This document shows, one piece after another, positions 47,398-54,296 of a DNA stretch of 64,000 nt. The position numbers and the translations under genes were made by a program. The DNA is from DASVFB01 sp963766345. Lineage in GTDB: Bacteria; Actinomycetota; Thermoleophilia; Gaiellales; Gaiellaceae. The notes beneath the pieces were generated by a model that had not been told where the DNA came from, made no database searches, and saw only the letters and a list, made by a program, of their open reading frames with translations. The stretch is taken from contig CAVXZL010000012.1 in assembly GCA_963766345.1 (NCBI GenBank), forward strand, positions 1,054,001 through 1,118,000, in the 5' to 3' direction. Positions within the stretch are counted from its first letter, which is position 1. Each line of letters begins with the position of its first letter.

Positions 47398-47606
47398 CCG
47401 AGGTGATCCGCGTCGACCCGATCGCGTGCGAGGGGCACGGGCTCTGCGCCGAGCTCTTCCCGGAATGGATCGGCGTCGACGACTGGGGCTTCCCGGTGAT
47501 CGACTCGCGTCCCGTTCCGCAGGAGCTGTCGGAACATGCGCGGCGGGCGGTGGCCGAGTGCCCGGCGCTTGCGCTCAAGCTCGTGCACGCGGCGCGCAGG
47601 AAATGA
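47394..47606 (+). CDS. Small ferredoxin
   Basis: Ferredoxin of 70 residues, ATG at 47394 overlapping the NuoF-like gene. Cysteines occur as C-x(5)-C (CEGHGLC, residues 12-18) and a distant AECPALAL. That is three ligands, matching the 3Fe-4S type that partners P450s or reductases. A fourth cysteine of a regular 4Fe-4S site is absent. It completes an electron chain with the upstream flavoprotein. Confidence 0.88.
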   Translation: MTEVIRVDPIACEGHGLCAELFPEWIGVDDWGFPVIDSRPVPQELSEHARRAVAECPALALKLVHAARRK

Positions 47607-48532
47607 GCCGAAGGGTCTGGATCGCGTTGGCCGTGCCAATCGTCGCCATCGGAGCGGCCGCCGCCGGCGCGTGGTTCGCGAGCCCGCGCGTCGGCTCTCT
47701 CAGTGCGAGCGTGCACACGCATCTCGCCGGAACGGGCGGGCGACCCGTTCCGCTCTCGTCGGTCGCGCCGATCCTGCGCAACGCCGTCGTCGCGACCGAG
47801 GACGAGCGCTTCTACCGTCACCGCGGTGTCGATCTGATCGGCGTCATGCGTGCGATCCCGTACGACATCACGCACCTCTCGTTCGCGCAGGGCGCGAGCA
47901 CGATCACCGAGCAGGTCGCGAAGCTCCTCTATCTCCACGGAGACGACCACACGCCGTGGCGCAAGCTCGAGGACGCGATGCTCGCGCTCAAGCTCGAGAG
48001 CCGCTACAGCAAAGAGCAGATCCTCGCTGCGTACCTCGATACGACCTACCTCGGCGAGGGCGCGTACGGCGTGCGTGCGGCGAGCGAGCACTACTTCGGT
48101 ATTCCGCCGAGGCGGCTCGACACCGCGCAGGCGACGCTGCTCGCGGGACTGATCCAGGCGCCGTCCGCATACGACCCCGTGCAGCACCCTGAGCTCGCAC
48201 GCGCGCGTCAGGCCGACGTTCTGCGCTCGCTCGTCCGCAACGGATTCCTCACCAGGCGCGAGGCGACCCGCGCGCTCGCCGCGCCGCTCCGCCTGCGCTC
48301 GGGTCCGGCGCTCGGCGGGGTCACCGGAGTGTCGTTCGAGCCCGGCGCGGCGTTCGTCTGGTGGGAGCTTGCACTCGGCGCCAGCGTCGTGCTGCTCGGG
48401 GTCGGGGTTCTGCTCGCGTCGCGCCTGCCGCGACTGCGGCTCGCTCACGGCGTCGTCGCCCTGCGAGTCGTGACGCTCGTGGTCGTCCTCCTCGGCACCG
48501 CCGCCGTCCTGCGCTCGTTCCGCACCGCGTAG
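47603..48532 (+). CDS. Monofunctional GT51 peptidoglycan glycosyltransferase
   Basis: Transglycosylase of 309 residues. An N-terminal helix (about 6-28) is followed by the GT51 motifs: VVATEDERFYRHRGVD (catalytic glutamate), GASTITEQVAKLLYL, LAAYLDTTYLGEGAYG and a conserved YFG region. No transpeptidase domain follows; instead the chain ends with two more membrane helices (about 245-305), which is unusual for the family. Its ATG overlaps the ferredoxin stop, so it is co-translated with the redox cluster for reasons unknown. Confidence 0.85.
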   Translation: MSRRVWIALAVPIVAIGAAAAGAWFASPRVGSLSASVHTHLAGTGGRPVPLSSVAPILRNAVVATEDERFYRHRGVDLIGVMRAIPYDITHLSFAQGASTITEQVAKLLYLHGDDHTPWRKLEDAMLALKLESRYSKEQILAAYLDTTYLGEGAYGVRAASEHYFGIPPRRLDTAQATLLAGLIQAPSAYDPVQHPELARARQADVLRSLVRNGFLTRREATRALAAPLRLRSGPALGGVTGVSFEPGAAFVWWELALGASVVLLGVGVLLASRLPRLRLAHGVVALRVVTLVVVLLGTAAVLRSFRTA

Positions 48533-48548
48533 GTGTTCAATAGCCGGT

Positions 48549-48869
48549 GTGCCCGAGCTGCCCGCCGAGTTGACCCTCCACGTCGGCGAGACGCGGCGCC
48601 TTCGCCTGCCGGGGCTCGCCCAGGCCGGCTACCGCTGGAAGGCGACTGTCGCGTCCGGCGCAGAAGCGGTCGATGTCGAGACGAACTTCGACGACGCCGA
48701 GCCCGCGGTGACCTCGCCGGTAGGGCCGTTCGCCCCGGAAGTCCTCTCGATCGCCGCACGCGCGCCCGGAAGTGCGAGAGTGCGGCTGGCGCAGGCGAGG
48801 TCGTGGGAGGAGAATGCCGCGATCGCAGAGCATACGCTCGAAATCACCGTTGTCGACCGCGCTCCCTGA
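48549..48869 (+). CDS. Chagasin-like cysteine-protease inhibitor (I42-like)
   Basis: Protein of 106 residues with an all-beta pattern like chagasin/amoebiasin. LTLHVGETRRLRLPG at the start, GYRWKATV (family GYxW loop), a middle loop and the late ARSWEENAA segment (family RPW/xW loop) align with the three inhibitory loops. GTG at 48549. The gene lies 24 bases before a papain-like peptidase, the expected target class, which strengthens the call. No signal peptide, so it likely acts in the cytoplasm. Confidence 0.65.
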   Translation: MPELPAELTLHVGETRRLRLPGLAQAGYRWKATVASGAEAVDVETNFDDAEPAVTSPVGPFAPEVLSIAARAPGSARVRLAQARSWEENAAIAEHTLEITVVDRAP

Positions 48870-48893
48870 GAGCGCAAAGGGGGGAACACGCGC

Positions 48894-49688
48894 ATGAACG
48901 CAAGCCCGCCCGAGTTGCCGAAGCGCCGAGTCGAGCGCTTCGGTTGGCAGCCGGACATTCCCGACGCGCGGGACTTTCTCTACTCGGCGCCCGAGGCCGT
49001 GCTGTCCGAGCTCCCGACGAAGGTCGACCTGCGGCGGCAGTGTCCGCCGGTGTACGACCAGGGACAGCTCGGCAGCTGCACGGGAAACGCGATCGGCGCC
49101 GCGTTCCAGTTCGACCAGCGCAAGCAGAAGCTCGACGACTTCATGCCGTCTCGCCTGTTCATCTACTACGGCGAGCGCGAGATCGAGGGCACGATCGGCT
49201 CGGACGCCGGCGCGATGATCCGGGACGGGATGAAAGTCCTCGCGAAGCTCGGCGTCTGCAGCGAAGACACGTGGCCGTACGACATCGCGAAGTTCGCGAA
49301 GCGCCCGCCGAAGAAGGCCTACACCGAGGCGACCAAGCACCAGGCGCTCGTCTACCGCCGCATCACGAACCGCCTCCACCAGATGCAGGGCTGCCTCGCG
49401 CAGGGATACCCGTTCGTGTTCGGCTTCACGGTCTACGAGAGCTTCGAGAGCGAGGAGGTCGCGAAGACGGGCAAGGTGCCGCTGCCGCCGCGGAGCGAGC
49501 AGGTGCTCGGCGGCCACGCCGTGCTGGCCGTCGGCTACGACGACGCGAAGCAGTCGTTCATCGTCCGCAACTCGTGGGGCTCGAACTGGGGGCTGAAGGG
49601 CTACTTCCTGATGCCCTACGGCTACGTGAGCGACCCGCAGCTCGCCAGCGACTTCTGGGCGATCTACACGGTCGAAGAACCGACCTAG
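48894..49688 (+). CDS. Papain-like C1 cysteine peptidase, cytoplasmic type
   Basis: Peptidase of 264 residues. The active-site order is complete: Gln56 and Cys62 in QGQLGSCTGN, His208 in GGHAVLAVGYDD and Asn226 in VRNSWGSNWG. The usual tryptophan after the catalytic cysteine is replaced by threonine, as in the bacterial C1A/C1B-like group. Neither a signal peptide nor a long inhibitory propeptide is present (mature-like start at about residue 15), so the upstream chagasin-like protein may be the main control. The start has no close SD but the frame is unambiguous. Confidence 0.88.
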   Translation: MNASPPELPKRRVERFGWQPDIPDARDFLYSAPEAVLSELPTKVDLRRQCPPVYDQGQLGSCTGNAIGAAFQFDQRKQKLDDFMPSRLFIYYGEREIEGTIGSDAGAMIRDGMKVLAKLGVCSEDTWPYDIAKFAKRPPKKAYTEATKHQALVYRRITNRLHQMQGCLAQGYPFVFGFTVYESFESEEVAKTGKVPLPPRSEQVLGGHAVLAVGYDDAKQSFIVRNSWGSNWGLKGYFLMPYGYVSDPQLASDFWAIYTVEEPT

Positions 49689-49699
49689 CGCGAAAGTTC

Positions 49700-49763
49700 G
49701 GCCGTCGGCGCCGTCCGCAGCGCCGACGGCCGCCCCGTCGCTCCCTCGGCACTCGGGCCGAGG
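49700..49763. terminator. Two hairpins between convergent genes
   Basis: A 12-base-arm hairpin GGCCGTCGGCGC-N8-GCGCCGACGGCC (49700-49731) and a seven-base-arm hairpin CCTCGGC-N6-GCCGAGG (49744-49763) fill the gap after the peptidase gene. They probably end transcripts from both sides. Confidence 0.7.
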
Positions 49764-49764
49764 T

Positions 49765-51198
49765 TCAGGCGAGCTCAGCGAGCGGAAAGGAGCGGTGAGC
49801 CCGCGGCGGCACGAGGAAGTTCTGGCGGTGCGTCGTGCGGAGGACGCTGTTGAAGCCCAGCTCCTGGTCATGCGGAGGGAGGCCCGTGCGCTTGCCGTCC
49901 GGGTAGTGCCCGTCCATCGCCCGGCGGACGCGATGGAAGATGCTCGCCGTCGCCGTGAAGGAGACGAAGTGCAGCCCGGCCGCAGGCTCGGCCCGCCACC
50001 TGTCCGCGCGTTTGGCGATCGTCCAGCCGAACGGATTCTCGAGCGTGTTGAAATCGGCCCGCTGAACGAGCGCCGTCCCGGCCTCGTAGCGCTCGCCGTA
50101 GTTGTCGACCGTAGCCGACGGGAGGCGCGACACCGGCTGCAGCGACGCGCTGTGGCCGATCATGCCCTGATCCTCGAGGCCGGCGATCACTTCCTTCTCG
50201 GTCTGGAGGACGCTCGCATCCTCGGGGAGTGTCCGTGTGCCCTCGGGAGGGTTGATCCCCGGCCTGAACGTGGCCCAGACGCGGAAGGGGAAGTCGCCCG
50301 AGTACCAGTCCTCGAGATCCTCGAAGAGGTGCGAGAGGTGCATCACCGTCCCATGCCTGAAGTAGCCGTCCGGCCACTGGTCGGTCACTCCGCGGAGGCT
50401 CTCGAGGTTCGCGATCCGCGTCGGTCCGAGCGCGCTGCGCTGCGTCGACGTGAAGCCGAGGAAGAGCTGCGCTTCGTCGGGAATCGCATCGGCGCCGGGG
50501 ATCCCGGCCGCGGTCGCGAACCGCTTGGGAAGCCCGGCACCGACGAAGCCGCTGCGAATGCTCGTCGGCTGGAGGACGTTCTTCAGGCGTGCGAGTAGCC
50601 GTTCCCGCGCCGTCGTGACATGCGAGCGAACGTCGCTACGCAGGAGCACGACGACGTCGTTGCTCTCCAGGACGGTCGTCTCCGGATCGCTTGGGAAGCG
50701 CACCGCGCCGACCAGTGCCGGCACGCTGCGGCCGTGACGGCGGGACGCCGGAAGGTCGACCGGCAGGTAGTCCGGGAAGCGTCGCCCGTCCCTCAGTCGA
50801 GGCAGCTGGTTGCGGAAGTACGGCATACCCCAGCCGACGGTCACGAGCAGGCCGCTCGGCCCGGCAACGTGTCCCTTTTCGATGTGCTGGAGAGCGAGCC
50901 GGAGCTCGTCGCGCGCGGCGAGCAGGTCCCGGCCCGACGCGGTGGTCAGCCGGGCGGTGACGATCTCGTGGTAGAGCGGCGGCACGACGATCTCGACGCC
51001 GTTGTCGGAGCTGTGGCGAATGCCGGGGACGACGTGCTGCTCCAACGGAGGGGACTGCGCCACCGGGGGCCGGGCGAGCGCAATGTCGTCGAGGAGCGAC
51101 AGGAACGGCGCACCGAGCACCGCCCCGCCCACCCGACGGGCGAACACGCGTCGCGTGAACCGCTGCTGCCCGTCTGAGCCGGAGAACGCCTCCGCCAT
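49765..51198 (-). CDS. Tat-type exported protein, Dyp-peroxidase-like
   Basis: Protein of 477 residues starting at the ATG 51198. The N-terminus TRRVFARRVGGAVLGAPFLS fits a twin-arginine signal. The body has a GLLVTVGWGMPYF strand and GHSASLQPVSRL near residue 385, reminiscent of the ferredoxin-like halves and haem-binding histidine of Dyp-type peroxidases, but the family's GxxDG motif was not found. Related proteins appear in databases as uncharacterised domain families. Peroxidase activity is thus only a guess. It is convergent with the papain-like gene. Confidence 0.5.
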   Translation of the reverse strand: MAEAFSGSDGQQRFTRRVFARRVGGAVLGAPFLSLLDDIALARPPVAQSPPLEQHVVPGIRHSSDNGVEIVVPPLYHEIVTARLTTASGRDLLAARDELRLALQHIEKGHVAGPSGLLVTVGWGMPYFRNQLPRLRDGRRFPDYLPVDLPASRRHGRSVPALVGAVRFPSDPETTVLESNDVVVLLRSDVRSHVTTARERLLARLKNVLQPTSIRSGFVGAGLPKRFATAAGIPGADAIPDEAQLFLGFTSTQRSALGPTRIANLESLRGVTDQWPDGYFRHGTVMHLSHLFEDLEDWYSGDFPFRVWATFRPGINPPEGTRTLPEDASVLQTEKEVIAGLEDQGMIGHSASLQPVSRLPSATVDNYGERYEAGTALVQRADFNTLENPFGWTIAKRADRWRAEPAAGLHFVSFTATASIFHRVRRAMDGHYPDGKRTGLPPHDQELGFNSVLRTTHRQNFLVPPRAHRSFPLAELA

Positions 51199-51244
51199 GG
51201 GCCCTTCTACCACAGCTGTGAGCCGGTGCCGAGTGATGCGGCGA

Positions 51245-51316
51245 TGCCCCCGGCCGGAATCGAACCAGCGCACGCGGTTTAGGAAACCGCTGCTCTATCC
51301 ACTGAGCTACGGGGGC
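51245..51316 (-). tRNA. tRNA-Arg (anticodon CCT)
   Basis: On the minus strand a full cloverleaf is visible: acceptor GCCCCCG with CGGGGGC, D-stem GCTC/GAGC, anticodon stem GCGGT/ACCGC around loop TTCCTAA (anticodon CCT, reads AGG), and T-loop TTCGATT with stem GCTGG/CCGGC. The discriminator is A. The CCA end is not encoded. Confidence 0.95.
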
Positions 51317-51348
51317 GCGACGGCTTCATCTTCACGATAGTTGGAGAC

Positions 51349-52521
51349 GTGAGCAGCCTCGCGCGCTTTCTCGAGCCACCGCGGCTGCGCACGCTCGAGG
51401 CCGAGGAGGACCGGCGCGCGACCTGGCTCGAGCTCTTCCTCGACCTCGTCTTCGTCGCCGCGGTCGCCGAGGTCGCCGGCACGCTGAGCGCCGACCCCAC
51501 TGCGGCCGGGCTCGGACGCTTCCTTGTCCTGTTCCTGCCGATCTTCTGGGCCTGGGCCGGGTTCACGTTCTACGCGACGCGCTTCGACACCGACGATCTC
51601 GTCTACCGGCTGCTGACGCTGCTCGGCATGTTCGCCGTTGCCGGCCTCGCGAGCACGGTTCCGGACGCGCTACACGGCGGCCAGAACACCTTCGTCGTCG
51701 CGTACGTCTGCGTCCGCGCGATCCTGCTCGTCCTCTACGCGCGCGTGTACCGCGACGTCGAGGTCGCGCGTCCCGTCGCCGGCTGGTTCATCGTCATGTT
51801 CGGTCTCGGCGTCATGGGCTGGCTGGTCTCGCTCGCCGTTCCCGTGCCGTGGAAGTACGCCGTCTGGGGCGTCGCGCTCGCCGTCGAGTACGCCGCGCCG
51901 ATCCGCGCGTGGCGGCTGCTGCGAGGCGTTCCCGTCGATCCGCGCCACCTCCCCGAGCGCTTCGGCCTGCTGATCATCATCGTCCTCGGGGAAGGCGTCA
52001 TCGGCGTCGTGCTCGGCACCGCCGAGGTGAGCTGGACGCTTCGCTCGGGCGCCGTCGCATTCGCCGGATTCCTCACCGGCGCCGCTATCTGGTGGCTCTA
52101 CTTCGACTTCCTCGACGCGACGTCGGTCGTGACGCGCAACGTTCGCAGCGGACTGACGTTCGTCTACGCACACTTCTTCGTCGCCGCCGGGATCGCCGCG
52201 CTCGGGGTCGGCGTGAAGCTGGCGATCCTCTCCGTGGAGCCCGGGCCCCTTTACGACGACATCGGCTGGATCGCTGCGACGGGAACGGCGCTCTGCATGC
52301 TGGGACTTGCGGCGATCCAGCTCGCCACGCCCCCCGGCCTCGTCGACGCGGACGTCGTGCTGCGGCTCGTCACGACCGCGGTGGCCTCGATGCTCGCCGG
52401 GCTCTCCGGGCTCCTCTCACCCGCGGTCGTCGTCGCGCTCCTGGCGGTCGCGCTCGTCGCGCAGGTCGTCGTGGAGCTCGCACGTCACGAGCGGCACGTG
52501 ACAGCCGCCGGCCCGTTCTAG
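51349..52521 (+). CDS. LtrA-family membrane protein
   Basis: Low-temperature-requirement-A family protein of 390 residues. TWLELFLDLVFVAAVAE at residues 25-41 is the family signature, and about twelve membrane helices follow. The conserved late segment ERFGLLIIIVLGEGVIGV is present. GTG at 51349 is 32 bases downstream of the tRNA. The family's molecular role is not known. The 3' end overlaps msrA by four bases, tail to tail. Confidence 0.88.
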   Translation: MSSLARFLEPPRLRTLEAEEDRRATWLELFLDLVFVAAVAEVAGTLSADPTAAGLGRFLVLFLPIFWAWAGFTFYATRFDTDDLVYRLLTLLGMFAVAGLASTVPDALHGGQNTFVVAYVCVRAILLVLYARVYRDVEVARPVAGWFIVMFGLGVMGWLVSLAVPVPWKYAVWGVALAVEYAAPIRAWRLLRGVPVDPRHLPERFGLLIIIVLGEGVIGVVLGTAEVSWTLRSGAVAFAGFLTGAAIWWLYFDFLDATSVVTRNVRSGLTFVYAHFFVAAGIAALGVGVKLAILSVEPGPLYDDIGWIAATGTALCMLGLAAIQLATPPGLVDADVVLRLVTTAVASMLAGLSGLLSPAVVVALLAVALVAQVVVELARHERHVTAAGPF

Positions 52522-53033
52522 CCGGCAGCGGCTTTCGCCGGCACCACCCAATTCGGCCGCACGAAGTGGCACGTGTAGCCGTTCGGATAGTGCTCGAGGT
52601 AATCCTGATGCTCGGGCTCGGCCTCCCAGAACGGCCCTGCCGGCGCCACCTCCGTGACGACCTTGCCGGGCCAGCGGCCCGACGCGTCGACGTCCGCGAT
52701 CGTCTCCTCGGCGACGCGGCGCTGATCCTCGTCGGCGTAGAAGATCGCCGAGCGATAGCTCATTCCGAAGTCGTTGCCCTGGCGGTTCACCGTTGTCGGG
52801 TCGTGGATCTGGAAGAAGAACTCGAGCAGATCCCGGTACGACGTCTGCTCGGGGTCGAAGGTGATCTCGATCGCCTCGGCATGCGTGCCGTGGTTGCGGT
52901 AGGTCGCGTTCGGGACGTCGCCGCCGGCGTAGCCGACTCGCGTCGAGAGCACGCCCGGCTGCCTGCGGAAGAGATCCTGCATGCCCCAGAAGCACCCGCC
53001 GGCGAGTGTCGCCTTCCCGGCAGTCGTGGTCAT
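52518..53033 (-). CDS. msrA: Peptide-methionine (S)-S-oxide reductase
   Basis: Repairs S-form methionine sulfoxide in proteins. The protein has 171 residues with the catalytic GGCFWGMQ (Cys14), GYAGGDVPNATY, THAEAIEI and FGMSYRSAIFYAD. No C-terminal resolving cysteine pair is seen, though HYPNGYTCHF holds one cysteine that may resolve. No msrB is in the window. It lies between LtrA and the LacI regulator gene as a single unit. Confidence 0.95.
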   Translation of the reverse strand: MTTTAGKATLAGGCFWGMQDLFRRQPGVLSTRVGYAGGDVPNATYRNHGTHAEAIEITFDPEQTSYRDLLEFFFQIHDPTTVNRQGNDFGMSYRSAIFYADEDQRRVAEETIADVDASGRWPGKVVTEVAPAGPFWEAEPEHQDYLEHYPNGYTCHFVRPNWVVPAKAAAG

Positions 53034-53043
53034 CGGCGCGATC

Positions 53044-54066
53044 TTATGCGACCCGCGCGCGAATGGCCCGCGGCGGCGCGGTCGACTCGCGGACGACCAG
53101 TCTCGTCCCGAGCTCGACGTGCAGCGTCTCGACGCGCTGGCCCTCGAGGAGACGCACGAGCAGGCTTACCGCCGTCCTGCCCATCTCGGCGAGCGGCTGC
53201 CTGACCGTGGTCAGCGCCGGCGTCACGATTGTCGCGTGCTCGACGTCGTCGAAGCCGACGACGGACAGGTCTTCGGGCACGCGCAGCGCGCGCTCGCGCG
53301 CCGCCTGGATCGCGCCGATCGCGAGGTTGTCGTTGAACCCGAAGATCGCAGTCGGCGGATCGGCGAGGTCGAAGAGCCTCCGTGCGGCCGAGCGTCCGCC
53401 CCCGATCTCGAAGTCCGCTTCTGTGACGAGCGCCGGATCGGGGACGATGCCGGCCGCGGCGAGCGCGGCAATATAGCCGCGCCGGCGATCCTCGGTCGCC
53501 GCCCAGCCCTTGGGCCCGGTGATCGCCGCGATCCGCCGGTGTCCGAGGCCGAGCAGGTGCTGCATCGCCTGGTCGGCTCCCGACATGTGCGCGGCCGAGA
53601 CCGACGGTATGCGATCGTCCAGCCGCAGGCGCGGATCGATGACGACGAAGTGATAACCCTCGTCGAGCAGCCGCTCGAGCTCGTCGCTCGACTCCTCCGG
53701 CAGCACGATGAGCGCGCCGTCGGTGGCGCCGTGCACGAGCCGGTCGAGCAGCGAGACCTCGCGCTCGTGTTCGTGGCCCGTCGGCGAGAGCACCACCCGC
53801 AGGTCCTGCTCGTATAGCGCTTCGGTCGCCCCGGAGAGAATCGCCGAGAAGTACACCGGGTACACGAGGGGCACAAGCACGCCGACGAGGCCCGTGCGCC
53901 CGGCCGACAGGCCGCGCGCGCTCCGGTTCGCCGTGTAGCCGTGCTCCTCCACGACGCGCCGGACGAGCGCGCGTGTCTCGTCGGCGACGTCGTCGCGGCC
54001 GTTGAGCACCCGCGACACGGTCGCGATCGAGACGCCTGCGAGATCGGCGATCTCCCGGATCGTCAT
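53044..54066 (-). CDS. LacI-family transcription regulator
   Basis: Regulator of 340 residues if the ATG at 54066 is used. The DNA-binding helices (TIREIADLAGVSIATVSRVLN) are followed by a hinge (GYTANRSARGLSAGRT) and a periplasmic-binding-like sugar domain. An ATG at 54117 would add 17 residues of unlike sequence. It is divergent from the family-5 transporter and beta-glucosidase operon, with candidate operators between, so it probably represses that operon until a beta-glucoside or derivative is present. Confidence 0.88.
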   Translation of the reverse strand: MTIREIADLAGVSIATVSRVLNGRDDVADETRALVRRVVEEHGYTANRSARGLSAGRTGLVGVLVPLVYPVYFSAILSGATEALYEQDLRVVLSPTGHEHEREVSLLDRLVHGATDGALIVLPEESSDELERLLDEGYHFVVIDPRLRLDDRIPSVSAAHMSGADQAMQHLLGLGHRRIAAITGPKGWAATEDRRRGYIAALAAAGIVPDPALVTEADFEIGGGRSAARRLFDLADPPTAIFGFNDNLAIGAIQAARERALRVPEDLSVVGFDDVEHATIVTPALTTVRQPLAEMGRTAVSLLVRLLEGQRVETLHVELGTRLVVRESTAPPRAIRARVA

Positions 54067-54130
54067 ACGGGACGGCCCTCCGCTTCGCCGCTGACCTGCT
54101 AGCTCGGACATCTCCATCCATTGAAGCATT

Positions 54131-54146
54131 TTCCGGAACGTTTCGA
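54131..54146. promoter_or_regulatory. Candidate LacI-type operator 1
   Basis: TTCCGGAACGTTTCGA lies about 65 bases upstream of the regulator's ATG at 54066. It shares CCGGAA-CG-TT with the site at 54219 and could serve autoregulation. Confidence 0.45.
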
Positions 54147-54190
54147 AAGCCGCCAGGCCGCTCGCTGCCACAAATTGCGGAGAACTACCC

Positions 54191-54219
54191 TTGACGCTAC
54201 GGGTTACCGCTGATAATCG
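54191..54219 (+). promoter_or_regulatory. Promoter of the beta-glucoside operon
   Basis: TTGACG at 54191-54196 is followed by GATAAT at 54212-54217 (15-base spacing) or TAATCG at 54214 (17-base spacing). This is the best sigma-70-like promoter in the window and lies just before operator 2 and about 80 bases before the transporter gene. Confidence 0.6.
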
Positions 54220-54236
54220 TTCCGGAAACGGTTACG
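54219..54236. promoter_or_regulatory. Candidate LacI-type operator 2
   Basis: GTTCCGGAAACGGTTACG starts at the -10 region and would block transcription if occupied. It resembles the central-CG operators of the LacI family (GGAAACG/GTTAC halves). Confidence 0.5.
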
Positions 54237-54296
54237 GCCACTCGGCCGAAACGCGCGCGAAATCACCTGCCCGCTGGGTGAGAAAGGACCAAACAG

